64,000 nucleotides of DNA from Schizochytrium sp. TIO01 (lineage: Eukaryota > Sar > Bigyra > Thraustochytrida > Thraustochytriidae), in NCBI GenBank assembly GCA_004764695.1, contig SMSO01000035.1:2168001-2232000 (forward strand), read 5' to 3'. Below the pieces are notes generated by a model. The model did no database searches, was not told the DNA's origin, and was given only the letters and a program-made list of their open reading frames with translations. A program made the translations under genes and the position numbers. Shown one piece after another: positions 56,901-62,800 of the stretch (position 1 is its first letter; every line of letters starts with the position of its first letter).

Positions 56901-59564
56901 AATGATCCTCCAGAGATTGTACCAACTCGGCCTTTAGGTGCTTCAAGCGTTTTTCATGCCAAAGAGGGTGAAATGGTTCACCTTGCAGGGCCAGCACGTC
57001 TTCAGGGTTCTCCTGGGGCTTCGGTACCAGAATATGTGTTAGAACCGACAGCTGGAATCTGGCGATCCTTAGTTGTACGACCAGGTCGTACGGCCGCTGA
57101 TGATCCATCTTGGAGGTATAGTCTTGCTAGTAATGCAAGCGAGCCTCAGGACCTGATTATAATCGATGACATGATGATTTTATTCAGCGCAGAAGATACT
57201 GAGCATGGCCGAGAGCTTTGGCGCTCTGATGGACTAGCAGATGATGGCTTTGCATCAACCAACTTGGTTAAAGATTTGCGTCCTGGTGAGGACGACTCTG
57301 ATCTAGGCGACTTTCATTTACATGATGATGGCCTTGTTTACTTTGCAGCCAATGGAAAAGATTGGACTTGGAGATTAGAAACTGATTCCTGCAACGGATT
57401 TCGCAATTCTTATGAGGGAATCTGGCTCGCCGTATCTGAAAGCACAGTATTCGACAAGTACGGAAGCTATGACTGCCCTACAGGGTATCACTGGGCTTCA
57501 ACAGATGAACTTGCAGCTGTTGTGGGGCCTGCCACAGAGCGAACTCGCCTCCGATCTGGCGAACTAGGAGATTACTATGCGTCAGAGTGTGGCTGGAACT
57601 TTACGACCTGGGAGGGTGCAGAACGACTTCGCTTCATGCTGGCAGACTCCTATTTGACATCAGTTTTCTTGGACGCAAGGCAGGAAGCTGGTTCACCTGG
57701 TCAGATTGCACCAGAAGTGATTCTTGGTGAAAGTCTCAAAGAGAGCAGCTTTGCTGGCATTATCTGCATGGCAAATGGAGACGATGGGTCACCCTGCATG
57801 AGATCTCAGGGGTGTTTCAAGGATGCTGGCAAAGAGCTTTGGGTAACAGACGGAAGCGCAGATGGAACTAAGCGTGTGTTGGACATTTATCCCGGCCCTG
57901 ACAGCTCAGATCCAGGTTATATAACTTCTTTCGATGGTTCAATTTTCTTTTCTGCTCGAAGTGAAACATATGGCCGTGAACTTTGGCGATCAGATGGCAC
58001 TGTATCGGGAACAAGGATGGTGTCAGATATTAACTTAGGCATAGCTTCGTCTAGTCCACAATATCTAACTGTGACTGCTGATGGCTCAGCACTTTTCTTC
58101 TCTGCTGAAGATGCCTGGCATGGATCTGAGCTTTGGGTTTCCGATGGAGTAGCAAGTTTTACAGGGGCAAGGCCGACTATTGATCGCCTTTCAGGCTCAG
58201 AATATTCTGCTACAGGAACGCATATTGTCTTAGATATTCGTATAGGTGACCAAGTGGGCAGTGAACCCTCAGAGCTTGTTGCTTTAATCGAAAACTACAT
58301 TGCCTTTGTTGCCAATGATGGTGTTAATGGGCGCCAGATATGGTTATCCGATGGTTCTGAACTTGGAACAGGACGCTTAACTTCTATCCGTAGCAGTGAT
58401 CCTGAAAATGGTTGCAACCCGAAGAACTTGATTGTGTACAATAAGCAACTATACTTCACTGCTGAGGATGGAATACACGGACGTGAGCTATGGCGAGTGG
58501 GAGACTCTTCTGAAGGATGGACAGCAGAGCGTTCAGATGGGACCCAGTTTTCCATAGGCACAGGGGACTCTGTTGGCGCCAAGATGGTAGCAGATCTGAA
58601 ACCTGGTAGCGCTGGCTCGGAGCCAAGTCATCTTTATGTTTACTCACCCACAGGCACCATGAATTCTTCGTTGGAAGGTGTCCCATTGCTTGTTTTTGAT
58701 GCAATGGATGCGCTGTGGATTGTCAACGGAATCGATACAGGGACTCCTTATCGTGCTTTTGAAACAACAGCAAAGGATCTTCGATTTACTGATGCTGACT
58801 ACGTCGAACTTCATGGTGCGCTCTATTTTGCAGCTCGCCCACCCCAGGATATCGTCATGCCTCGAAGTGGTATGGCCCCTCGCTCGGACAATCAGCCGTT
58901 CTATCTTCGAGACGTTGATGGCAACACGGAAGATGTATATAAGTTGTCAATGCAAGCAAGCCTTGGTACCTTAAACTTTCAAGACGGAGCTATTGCATCT
59001 GCCGGTGTAAGTGGAACTTTAGAGTTCCTAAATGAGCAACTACGGGGTTTGTACTATCAGAATTCTGATGGTAAAAATGGCGCCGACATCCTTATAGTGT
59101 CATTGGAAGATGCCGACGGCGCAACAACAACTGAGACGTTTGATATTGATGTTTCACCAGCAAATACAGTACCTTCCATTTCTCTCTCCAAGTCCCAACA
59201 TACAATATCACTAAGTGGTGAAGATATAGTCCCTTTACACATCAGTGTCACATTAGCTGACGAAGAGGAAATTTTAGATGCCACTTTAGAAGTAAGCGTT
59301 CTATCGAGCGCAGGCCAAGTATTGCTTGAACCTCTTAATGGCATAACATTTAAAGGAAAAGGCGAACACAGCATAACGGTTCAGTCCAACAAGAGCCTGC
59401 TGAATCAGGTTTTGAGTGAAATGCACTACAAGATTGATCGACATGTGACCAGCACAGCTCCCTTTTCGGCAACAGTCATACTCACTGTTCGTGATTTAGT
59501 CAGTGCTGGATCTGGAGTGCCAAGAGAAAGTTCTGCAACAATTTTGCTCAATTTTATCGAGTGA
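35973..59564 (+). CDS. Giant secreted/surface protein with cadherin-like repeats and ELWxxDGT block
   Basis: A single frame with no intron encodes about 7,863 residues from the ATG at 35973. The start is chosen because MATVATRMMALK is followed by the hydrophobic stretch TLCIVFGLLKYAGLATG, a good signal peptide. Earlier ATGs at 35868 and 35922 and a later one at 35994 are possible. At least twenty diverged repeats of about 90-120 residues share the pattern G-(x)n-N-x2-L-x2-L-x-Y-x-P then F-x-G-x-D, often with VNDAP or VNDPP linkers. They resemble cadherin/Ig-like repeats of bacterial and stramenopile surface proteins. Two Cys-rich modules lie near 50.5 and 52.8 kb and six ELWxxDGT-type units at 57.2-58.5 kb, followed by a last repeat. 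No C-terminal membrane span is seen, so it is likely secreted or wall-bound. An adhesion or cell-coat role is inferred. It converges on MCM2. Confidence 0.9.
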   Translation: MATVATRMMALKTLCIVFGLLKYAGLATGETSFSTHVPYTNPFQVEVGEEIYISDLSLRRLQEAKPWEARVNVWASVDHGDLLLRCRDNLVPVVGSSTFTSLARWNHSLAISGKFEHVNLALSCLFYRAAEDFEGSDPISFRINFGDTQENSTINLQVAAPADYADRPIFSLAVSRIHTGVVEDTTEPFQFGALLEPRIKTPLGGRMTVEAISISGGSLVATGATTGLTSIEAEHVISSLTYTPAKNYFGEDVIQVNLTNEASGLHSLRFVILHVEPENDPPEINIDTELITSTALHFRVNQATVVGRYQTRDLLSIVDVDSYRGEEFRFGIRAPPEAVRFSWLSGVTIDTINNTMGSDDTETIVQGRLEALNALLRGLILTPPSGPTLSIWLWAEDGLHARSNLQKLTFQVDVSSLDVSLSYASHAPMSFHMNEGETLRLSSLQMVIQTHNSEDSVHIQISATPGTGTFDLVEGEQLPYWLRREGLQTSNISLHGSIEDINEGIQRLQFVTALGWNSVKFTSTATIEVIAKIEEETPRSSLFAQVFVMPSIDPPSLDFLFLPINQNISTSLQLDGAPMQIPLQCKFSIAGVSHAEAVLTIPVEACANIELATFPTGLYQTYRSDVEMKILIIQGDLERVKDALTKLIIVPMRLDECDAMNSGSAESFFDLQGYVRQGEHVSDVLHLRVRMSPPSLRIFLVSTSSILSVSSSTAPNMDNASLTLSPNVLQLQTYPEDPDPVVLRQQQYTLWLQARLGELTTSRTPTDVVTISSDNGRSLVIKTSSFATLQAVLANTLYTPYADVSGLEEILAELHIVKNGEASSRRVSEAYIPVKVDADEDTIRLSWVPVSNELVELSRIDQGWNMLASLQGLSLSTRRPLSDRITMRFEPLSSRYEVKYAGFRIVPSARHGLAQNPNTHAVHGTLEDVVFALEENLLMANVSIASSKLPLRMSFSLTLIVSEFDSEENVIASLPLIFSNVDLPPGHKRLLPITILLDGFAEPFANLIANPLRMDAEEGTQVSLQLPLLHVQAWDESQAGHLRLQALYGSLLIEEQEGSMPQNTLDKFETVSSLNAWLAQGLYYFPPSPDFEGEDIIDLAISGKDGKNLYTTRIPVFVGSFVLGVSPELSQRADTAKLTKSQDIIQITYDANSQADSFPVFQLAGLKITEGTVRTTYEIKIEVSEGSVSFPYKAGLAIDQSGLFLRGYRDKLNDALERAQYWPDLSLASEDIKIFIELTRVAAHSSMHNSVDLAVAAKIPPSTRFSNNPAFLEWSLLGTFQRKDETTSYLRGMEGSTLSFTDLGWEYVTTAESEFNVIELYIVASQGRVQVRGEVDSSIHRAIPSGSIAGTLQYQQVARDVQSLLAQIEIVLPNQWNSETSGSPCLLTVTLAESSQNIRSQPLVIPIHVIPTPSEPQLSGNLALNANSKIVSAKNLRLEGWKGYTVGQLLDLSFNVTGGDLQAPTKTSYLAIPDLRLLHSNLQAIRILVSGLNQDILLNVLITDHDDGSLICQNSFTFSQVQATAQAVIRVYDRALYVPKSQQTKLQNVTLMFESEMPSIVLALHLEVYQGELSFNASNNAHTRCEQRKNDRLLRCVGSSEAIVSFLESEVYYYPKNNFHGIDTLMISVYTTSFHGAEDGRVLTEANIPLLVENSVSSPKLDFPPLIEEINDVYLDSAFRNGKEPLIPIPVHLEDLSGQSPFVRIRLRQEGDNLRGKWEINHLAYQALITVADDTSESPEARYLMLEGSFRKIQKVLGSYLVYRLDTPMNTGAQSATLFVDAWFHSESVDPLPSLTAQQALSISSLQDLYKDRSGCFVGFSLGCQGLWRQGQPKLNETGISFAWSSWFTQPKRSTAEISVAVSGEGAIKIVVPDELLEVSSVKWTLDSSGTTLQLTAASLALAEQWVQLLTLSQNDPLSYIVERPQLSISARLAAELSTNPTIATCYLPPIAMKEESGFSVSIESEGLYIGSSDVQAVLPQIAVSTTGSRVVSGFTPVLAFLQGPENMRVVIHPADVARLGLVVSRSSELGSITLQASTLWALNEALGSCVIQRRSSVPWNGTAQVSLTLDYMHVFDNILTVTVEPISLVFWETTGQPGVLNLPTLASDSRVSYRLHQGQQIKFEGLSIASGFYLPDSSLRSILVQTSSSHGLWLQDAEGILQGAVKGGTSASEDSILIILEPSSKNDSSTVFESQLLNMTCDIDFETHIISTSDAVSSDNLSGTFQVTWNGQVTQQLNHNISSDEMSTALQALTGSDYLLVSREANSDSLAGESFIWSVTFADALSGPTGLEFGILDAIFSSSSVEVQAQQIQSMNVLGGSFRLNIFDQTTDLIPYDVTPEDLQDAISNIAPCLLFNGVSVTLADSITWNQRIFRIQFNILGHFPLLGADIASLEGDGAAISVAREQVGSDRPWALFQLVHNGMSSSLLSSRSGMIEFAQALEQIGLTDYVITQSGHPDGDMFNGFVWSVRSASAINLEIRTLASSDKDLWITSTTKSIELQARNDRSMNLLLSALRLCPDGYRVPGRSSLSFSVVKDPRPTISGQSGELLIDLFANTTGSLVGSKASCSLQDLDDLISVEGLFPTFGNLLEHQMLRLTCAPQQKQYHLRITSSLGHLYVPGHLRVAVIEGKAAIVSPTTPAFQTSGAANLTMLGSPAMLEEALQQVGYSISNKESVNFAQATPQVTHLQLSTQRSATANANNPSVYVLQTICTSGIVSGTFNLQVSIEILDTQKRVQGLVSVMTATLDSQASEEDVASALLNLTEWPEGETVEVKRASEANAQLTWTWEITVVHTAAANGRITNIETKNESFVSSNLQVQPSAIIWGMPSTMTSEVTVSCLGGRIEFNAVATAEEVQLAFPFMVVVTGGLGSFFIRRDILGASLPELSCSSDDSSIIIHETIYSESRPLCRDTIHFEISDPHSGNILLIRQISVDSIASVSELTEAYLGVFSLFPLLHLRDDGNYTAVQLSGFILESSTKDNFPVPLFCEIESAANAEVYFLSPSGDKLQTLTATSFATAKASVGKELWYNPASLSGESDTVTLRCKLELNSNGELAYQEAFVDLFVSHDFVSFWIVNAPDSLSLQPGDLWSFADQISVNTSSTEAVELTIQAQYGSIAGSEVIAALSTTMQGLRRLRFSLAADRSRIDLYGFGTDINFALKELSYFAARKGETNSDIIEIILDGMLQAVIRVNIHPQNGILLNADCEFSNGCIVSLEEDTTAWVASVSGLYVNEDAISQCGDIPLSFQAVSTRGALFSGYISDIEQGGSTGMGVLSWSADSTKTSIRAGLDALLYTPKEDWNGQDLISIIYTCGTQRSRLDITVMVKPVEDLLSLETKLTSQINIGNADTKVGYFTVVDPDQIGHTCDMNIKMSATVLYGTIGIEDINGCASGGGDAMLKATNQSLQLRGCATRLNAALHTLFYKGPKVPPIDLQDVLTVTVERVTADARPAMSSVTASIVLKLPITTAERFPSLERRVLSTIDDFLPRSTVEAALGSELKIAEYLIVKGALLPQSKEVAAGALLTISTKVGTLRVNADRLSRGRSVRIALVSDTQITLQVSAELEAFQAALAAVSYLAIPSAQSLHKWLPREKHWDVVTLSVRPIIHSAHSDLNDMYSVSVPIKLWVPQELILPDFRIFGKGFDSERGTIAQGESFEIAIAQIDSLEKLANLLDVSAEDVELRIVNQPAVGHFEILAQACYFIRCELSSDQTEVVLRGSFQHIFEYLLPENGYLKFVAPTSGALGTISVLATLLHISSELYKQSTFQLDMIQTNFHESCILDSLELYTDTWLQTIALEKPAGIGIVLQNRVELSRDAVVTASLEVIKGKAALIPPSDIGSDVETQWSSSEMVVFRSTPTRVSEILRLTQIFAGNNQERNDSEDLLFAELRVKISATNCSRSLVQGTLFYFEGKFANIASTNDTLSVSLNAPGEDVLVYSQEAFLLNSYVSLESLGRDYQTKDFPYVVKISSSANRGRFHINGICGDAVGAVSQAHEIRLAAKQSELLIACFQKVQYVAPLIEGIDIISITDGLHNVTLPVLVLPSRTPYIIESRSTHSMAEIEEEHLDSLDFSSIFGSLSLYTDGSILIGEKSLYLDIHPDRKGARIFWSSEKSPKEYAVEVSTIPETNILRVRGSLQDIENVIQTQGLIFYSKPKETWCGKDRVRMSIDGIPVQMFALDIVCHGPEYLPRWNYSDSLESLYGAEGVFLNLSNAKLSVVDRASETHGCDSEAWMVRVTVTASIPGSVEDIAFTLWNHTPGVFTSFGRRVELIGCYENVNVAIGQLRYKPPVGFAGEMILQFGVGRISSLDADQGTYSVRVQVQASDNGPRILYFPPNYALRVQEGESIMIGNLVIRDTNAERRDRDAYILTVYFSAGTLQIGPDEGLNLITNYEKNSIQLRGLITDINHVLRDIVYIAPLQYSDEVRIEAVVSDSIGHSSRVLTEVLVEGAEATLSFIEGNRTLIAGNNYLSHPLLVTKPESDISLENVYSLSQDLGTTTFAELKITASAGGAIPEIQQISIRRSTFLDVQVVRVTATLGAISAPATFVLSYDGESTTAIDRMALDAASKEIGDSLGESIESKLTALSTVDRVEVSRIQYGDYDSREWVITFFRQEPGPLLILESENDPGNAVEISIERLESSDEMVLSGSFVLSYAGRTTVPLLFSAHAAELERALSHIPIIDLVKVNSIFPSNDDEVFAAWEVTFIRPGGDIPLLKSRILNSSVAGTSVKMEVIEVQKGFGLAPVQRVTTKAEHKNQVIALRTTATSGPLAGTFQLSLDLTSLGGQKAVSTTIDHAAVASISEEIVHASHGARPGESLESILNNMLRNAARGVENSIREFHYAQMFVTVSRTDQICDYTCQLHQSDYSAPLCSVNATCDMCIGKCADGMVKRCYDDDECESGICEFGHGECLSTGEKCNAHSDCIGTGVCSTFDCRANVEGGYTWIIEFHNAPANLPMLEISSSKLYADESPDVFIGLLQSRKNAPEFIVPANSISGFLLFDGTAIEYATNMALSNSRLLVIEKLPDLETGIELYLIDLGRQDLGLEFPVSVSGINLEGDGVSLETSMVYSVPRLRNSVETPVLLKHGPSGASVLEELSSNSLRVQGTIRELNAFLKQPNGIRLQSSLNWYGQVVVTFDAVALGSTTSPVTKKVLVNLLSPTPVLGFRLERTISVLREDLVSRVFTLMPAFSSSEINSESIQFSLTGDDELPVSLQVTTTNKHRIWIDPVNRLLHRSVSSSEASPQWSKNNQANIVFNGTLSEVRVALQNLRFQPQALGIAELALQLKVDERCWSNMAVSLPKPITRLIQIQVKPIDTPLDFVNHTRSRTVNIEEGETKLLLQGLALIHPEANDLIVVSLEVQRGLLEIQLDSSSWTTGSIIQLSEDKKSLYIESSRSSFNDQIFPHVFYKSRHEHYTGVDAGVLTATNKATRRSVSITLLMNISSTLDNLQVRVKSPHVPLDINEDEPLPLFDVFTIEDVDIREENEYQNGNITLILETQALHVDLQQAIHTSAEDGLITGYFKVSIDLRAWGGSLVVSDRISVDAVASITEERTTYTPGTDRGESMESKVNKMLSFAQLNSTLVDPITVSVTRSNIVCNYGCKSIPTTYDETNLECSQNSHCDLCVGYCDSGSVYRCSSDDECAGSCVFSSGECLSDGSPCTNQNACRKTGICEQSNCTESLVGGLTWIVTFHKAPWDFPLLDVSEVALSGATNARVDNDIIPARSPALAVQPPNELGGSFHVNGHELPFNASATEVHEVFEKLRNELLLRNSTFHGPEARKIPIDMGPLEVSRSSPSLEHGYIWSIQMSIVALRFASALFVDGAQLLGTGAQVSINVHPDIDVSSYPTALLQLKSSHGVMGYPSTGLSGSFREIEMTLLDSRSIGPFLSQLYFFPDQNWNSNSNKAFAAITLGVSKLNDTEMSLVSATQYICVQPVNDAPVLIIPGAILDPANLTDDQQSGRIKSITPFEVREGTLTSFHGVSIRDVDAGKNMLQVEILAVNGSVSLGADVALEVLDINASRLTMLGSLSAINYALEQLQFQSSNMYGKGGNSSIFLRALDVGHNGQIHTVGDDLSDSVTIPIRVSPNDAPPVLELPEDANAWYSVEDEGMVLPGVHIDFLNYDPSDEITFIASAAFGSINTPLTFDHVSIQSNSTSGDLRVGGTVAAVNTVLKALLYEPESNFNSKDYGGPDSLQFTVSSNRGDVVQQTASIYIDAVNDPPFIFVPEATVTYDGVGRNTTVATPILETNEDVPFILPNVQIHDADGALEVIHVTFMCTYCAFSLMDAMASSSIEVHKGAHNLTLHGQLSRVNAALGGHLGTGLIFTPLRDWFGTDTIWIYTEDEFGSSDSVSQTVIVHSVNDAPIWVLPDPLSLQVDEDGAIALSPVRVLDQDASLDDPVLVFIEPAYGSVSVRRESPTRRITLNNTLRLVNADLATLMYFPATQTHSMDDAVEGETITFIADDLGNRGLGGTQVTENSIAIDNIVPWSDRPRLLVPGAVFANSTTCQESTRISLPRRVEDNSLFDICGTIIDVIPLVGLEDEDLWVEGVQVEDKDYDISLSPRRLAVHLYVTSGVIQVRPHGALDIMYENNGRAIRLQGSPSEINDILSAILYKPDKHWFGQDHLSITVEDSSYREVAVKGGVSLRDQQSVPLFITPVQDVPQFTGSLLKRFGGAATLTSLEDTPLLLAGPHQGLSVEHPDGESWEIVFIAVAQHGSFSLDPKGVAEVQYIAELTRAPGSATKKEIDVFAFQASVGTVKEAISHIVYIPELNWHGIDDITMLVANSGDLLLNQSSSMDPFLAFVSEQIHQATGHNGVDVIEERYSSATFHVDVYSINDSPTISLLSGYDGTWLSHEDESVLLEGLMVDDADNDTLTVKISVDHGVVEIYDLGIIANQLFVEASKDSYSLQLRGPMSDIQSVFGLSPFVAYIPDSNWNGVDTLSVVVIDDSGNTVSWTGQIVVSSVNDPPEIVPTRPLGASSVFHAKEGEMVHLAGPARLQGSPGASVPEYVLEPTAGIWRSLVVRPGRTAADDPSWRYSLASNASEPQDLIIIDDMMILFSAEDTEHGRELWRSDGLADDGFASTNLVKDLRPGEDDSDLGDFHLHDDGLVYFAANGKDWTWRLETDSCNGFRNSYEGIWLAVSESTVFDKYGSYDCPTGYHWASTDELAAVVGPATERTRLRSGELGDYYASECGWNFTTWEGAERLRFMLADSYLTSVFLDARQEAGSPGQIAPEVILGESLKESSFAGIICMANGDDGSPCMRSQGCFKDAGKELWVTDGSADGTKRVLDIYPGPDSSDPGYITSFDGSIFFSARSETYGRELWRSDGTVSGTRMVSDINLGIASSSPQYLTVTADGSALFFSAEDAWHGSELWVSDGVASFTGARPTIDRLSGSEYSATGTHIVLDIRIGDQVGSEPSELVALIENYIAFVANDGVNGRQIWLSDGSELGTGRLTSIRSSDPENGCNPKNLIVYNKQLYFTAEDGIHGRELWRVGDSSEGWTAERSDGTQFSIGTGDSVGAKMVADLKPGSAGSEPSHLYVYSPTGTMNSSLEGVPLLVFDAMDALWIVNGIDTGTPYRAFETTAKDLRFTDADYVELHGALYFAARPPQDIVMPRSGMAPRSDNQPFYLRDVDGNTEDVYKLSMQASLGTLNFQDGAIASAGVSGTLEFLNEQLRGLYYQNSDGKNGADILIVSLEDADGATTTETFDIDVSPANTVPSISLSKSQHTISLSGEDIVPLHISVTLADEEEILDATLEVSVLSSAGQVLLEPLNGITFKGKGEHSITVQSNKSLLNQVLSEMHYKIDRHVTSTAPFSATVILTVRDLVSAGSGVPRESSATILLNFIE
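50263..50884 (+). repeat. Cys-rich module, copy 1, inside the giant protein
   Basis: The segment opens with GTFQLSLDLTSLGGQK, passes through RPGESLESILNNML, then a Cys-rich part (CDYTC, CDMCIGKC, CYDDDECESGICEFGHGEC, CSTFDC) and closes with GGYTWIIEFHNAPANLPMLE. Copy 2 has the same order, so this is an internal duplication. Confidence 0.85.
52498..53120 (+). repeat. Cys-rich module, copy 2, inside the giant protein
   Basis: The segment opens with GYFKVSIDLRAWGGS, passes through DRGESMESKVNKML, then Cys-rich elements (CNYGC, CDLCVGYC, CSSDDECAGSCVFSSGEC, CEQSNC) and closes with GGLTWIVTFHKAPWDFPLLD. The cysteine spacing matches copy 1 closely while the other residues have diverged. Confidence 0.85.
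57180..58510 (+). repeat. ELWxxDGT repeat block in the giant protein
   Basis: Six units read RELWRSDG, KELWVTDGSADGT, RELWRSDGTVSGT, SELWVSDG, RQIWLSDGSELGT and RELWRVGD. They alternate with GxxxFxA/S-type strands such as GSIFFSARSETYG, a pattern expected for a beta-propeller-like fold. Between units 1 and 2 lies an insert of about 170 residues with several Cys and Trp (DCPTGYHWAST, ECGWNFTTW, FAGIICMA) that is not itself part of the repeat. Confidence 0.85.
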
Positions 59565-59840
59565 GTGAAAACTTCTGACGTTGAGATAGGAAAAATACAA
59601 AGCAAATTAACAGTTCAACAGCTACATCTGTTGGAATACTTTCATTGTGTGAATATATATATATATATATAATAAGTGAGATTTTAATTACAAACTCCAT
59701 TTTGCATGTTGCTTAATCTTTTCTCACAAGCAAAATTATACCATAACATGGTATTCACCTTACCTTTTAAAGAAGTATCAATTACATGTGTATTTAAAAA
59801 TCCTGGCTATATATTTTAACGGGGTCATTAAGGGTTTTAA
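59565..59840. other. Short intergenic region between convergent stop codons
   Basis: Only 276 bases separate the giant gene's TGA from the MCM2 stop on the other strand. It is AT-rich and includes an (AT)n run at about 59652-59671. It must hold both 3' ends, so the transcripts may overlap. Confidence 0.7.
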
Positions 59841-62800
59841 TTAAGTATGGATGAGGTCTTTGACAATAACTCGAGTTTGCCTATCTGGACGAGCTGGATT
59901 CTCTACAGAACGTAGCTGGAACTCACGTTGCGCAAACTCATCACACTTATAAAAGTGCGTGAGATCATGGATACCTAACTCTCGGGCTCTACGCTCAAAT
60001 TCACTGACGTGGACTTGAGCCGAGATCTGTTCAGGTGTCATAAAGTGCTGCTGCGTGCGGAACATTTCTTCGAGCAGATATATGAGAAGTTCGTTGTGAT
60101 CTTTGTTTTGTGTAATGTATTTTTGGAAGGAGCGACGGAGTTGACGCATAACGGAGAACTTCTGAGCACCAATGAAACTATCTAACATGACCTGGATGGC
60201 ACGGTCTAGATCATCATCACGTACATACTCTCGTAACTGCATACGGGCAAATGACTCGGCAATTCGTAGAATAGACTCCATATGACGCACGGCAATGGGG
60301 ATACCACCGCTATTCATTGATTCTGCACGAAGCTCTGCGTAGAGGTTTTCGATCTTGTTTACATCAATTCGCTCAAGTTGAGGCTTGAGTGTCCGTGCAT
60401 AAAGAATGTACTTCCGCAAGAGGTCCTGATCGATGGTAGATCCATTAGTAAGGCTGTCGCACCAATTAGCAAAAGTATTGATGTTGCGACCGGCCAATGG
60501 ATCTTCAACACCCTGATCAGCGCCATACTGGTCCTCCATATCAAGACGCCTCTGCTGGAGCTGGCGGGCCTCTTCTGGGGAAAGACAACCCTCGGGGTGT
60601 GACTTGACATGGGAGCCAACAACGAATTTTGCAAGGCGCTCGTCAGCTAGTGGGTCAATCTGATCTTGAAGCACACACAAAATATCAAAACGTTGAATGA
60701 TGGGATCAGTCAAGGCAACTTGTTCGCTAAAGCTTTTCTGCGGATCATAACGGCCACCGATTGGGTTGGCAGCCGCAACTACAGAGCAACGCGCTTGCAG
60801 AGTCGTCACAATTCCAGCCTTGGAAATTGAGATACTCTGTTGTTCCATGGCCTCATGAATCGAGGTTCGGTCTTGGTCGTTCATTTTATCAAACTCATCA
60901 ATAAGGCAAACTCCACGATCTGCCAACACGAGTGCGCCGCCTTCAAGAACCCATTCTTTAGAAATGGGGTCCTTCTGCACTGCTGCAGTCAGACCTACTG
61001 CAGAAGCACCTTTTCCTGTTGTGTAAACTGCACGAGGAGCAGTTTTCTCAACGTATTTTAAGCATTGTGATTTAGCTGTTCCAGGATCACCCATAAGTAG
61101 GACATTGATATCTCCACGAATACGGTGTTTGTTTTTCACATTAAGCTCACGGCCACCAAACATAGCTAGTGCTAATGCTGTTTTCACTTCCTTGTGTCCA
61201 TAGATTGATGGGGCAATAGATTGAATGATACGCTCGACTACCTGGGGGTCTTTTGAGATGCGATGGAAGCGTGCACGATCTTCATCTGTAATGAGAACTG
61301 AGCTAGCGAGATCTTCAGTTTTACGAATGTGATTGGCTTCTAGCACTGTGGCAAACACAGGGAAACCTTGCTGAGCGTTTAAGTATTTGTTGGAGACCTC
61401 ATGTTTGTAAATACCTGTCACCTCAATTTCCTCACCAGGACGCGCCGAGTCAACGAGGTCAGCGTAAAGGTTCACCGTTTTGTATCGCGGAACGCGACCA
61501 GGAGGTACTGTGCCTGGAGACTCCTGCAAGAGAATATGCTGATAATTCTGGTAAATGGAAGCCTCCTCATCAAGTTCGAGACGCTGAGGCTGTTCTCCAT
61601 CACAGTCAGCGCAGGTCATTTGGGGTGGCTTGTCACCTGGCTCCAAATGAACCGGGCCGACGCTTGCATTGCAGGTAGGACAATGATAGAACACCTTGCT
61701 AAGCATGGGCTTTACTTGGCTGCGGCGTGTTACAATTCCAGAAACGCGAACGAGCGCATTAAGATGAATTGTCCGTAGATCGCGCAGAGCATCGGCGAGT
61801 GGAAGATCAACAATACGCACGTAAACTTCATCATGAATCTCGCCATAATTTGAAAATTGTTCGTACACCACTTTGTTTGCTACTGCGTTAAGCAATGGCA
61901 ATACACCGGCGGGGTGATCGGCCAACCAAATTGCCAAAGTCGGCTTAGACTTACTCAAGTGCATATACGAGACCAATAAAGACTGAGTGTTACGCATGCA
62001 CATGTCGCTAATTCGCTCTTCGTAGACAGGTTTGCCATCTTCAGTCTCTGAAAAGTTACGAAGAAAGTCCTCGAATCGGCGCTTAACCTCATTTTGCACA
62101 GCTTCATTCTCAACAAATTCAGTAAGTGGAACAAGAAAGTTCTGCAAGTCGACAGGGGCAGTATCAACCTCTTCTTCTTGAGAATCTCCAGGGCCTGTTT
62201 CTCCATCTGCAGCAGCATACTCATAAGCCTCGCGCCTAGCTCGCGCACGGCGTCGGGCAACATCGTCTTCGTCTTCTTCGGAGTCGGAGTCATCCTGCAG
62301 CATTCCAGGAAGACGAACCTGGCGTCCTTCTTCTTCGCGATCGCGTTCTGCAAGTTCTGCTTCTGCACGTTGCCGAGCAGCGAAACTCATGCGACCGTAA
62401 TCGTTTTCATCAAGCAATGTTGTGTCATACCTATCGAGCTCTGCAATGGCACGGTAGTCTTTTTCCTCCGTATCTTCAAGGTTCTCGCCTTCGTCATCCT
62501 CCTCCTCTAATCCTGGGGCAAGACCATCCTCTTCGTCAGAGTCATCCATGACAGCAGCAGCATTTCGACGCGGTGGCGCTGCATCGCCATTTTCTTCATC
62601 ATTGCCAAATGTTCGACGCACCGCAGCTCCGGCATCATAGGCCGCATCAAACACTTCGTCACCGAGGTCCCTAGGTTGCCGAGCTCTGCCTGCATTATTT
62701 GCAACGCCAGATTTATCACTGTCGACGCTGCCATCGCTGTCATCGCTATCATCACTTGCAGCGCGGTTTCGCCTTAAACGCTTACGAGGCCGCGCGAGTT

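Noticed and set aside
59561-59640. GTGAGT splice-donor match overlapping the giant gene's stop, with an acceptor-like AACAG about 50 bases on
   Set aside because: Splicing would add only a few residues before another stop and no membrane anchor, with under 280 bases left before MCM2; it is most likely coincidence.
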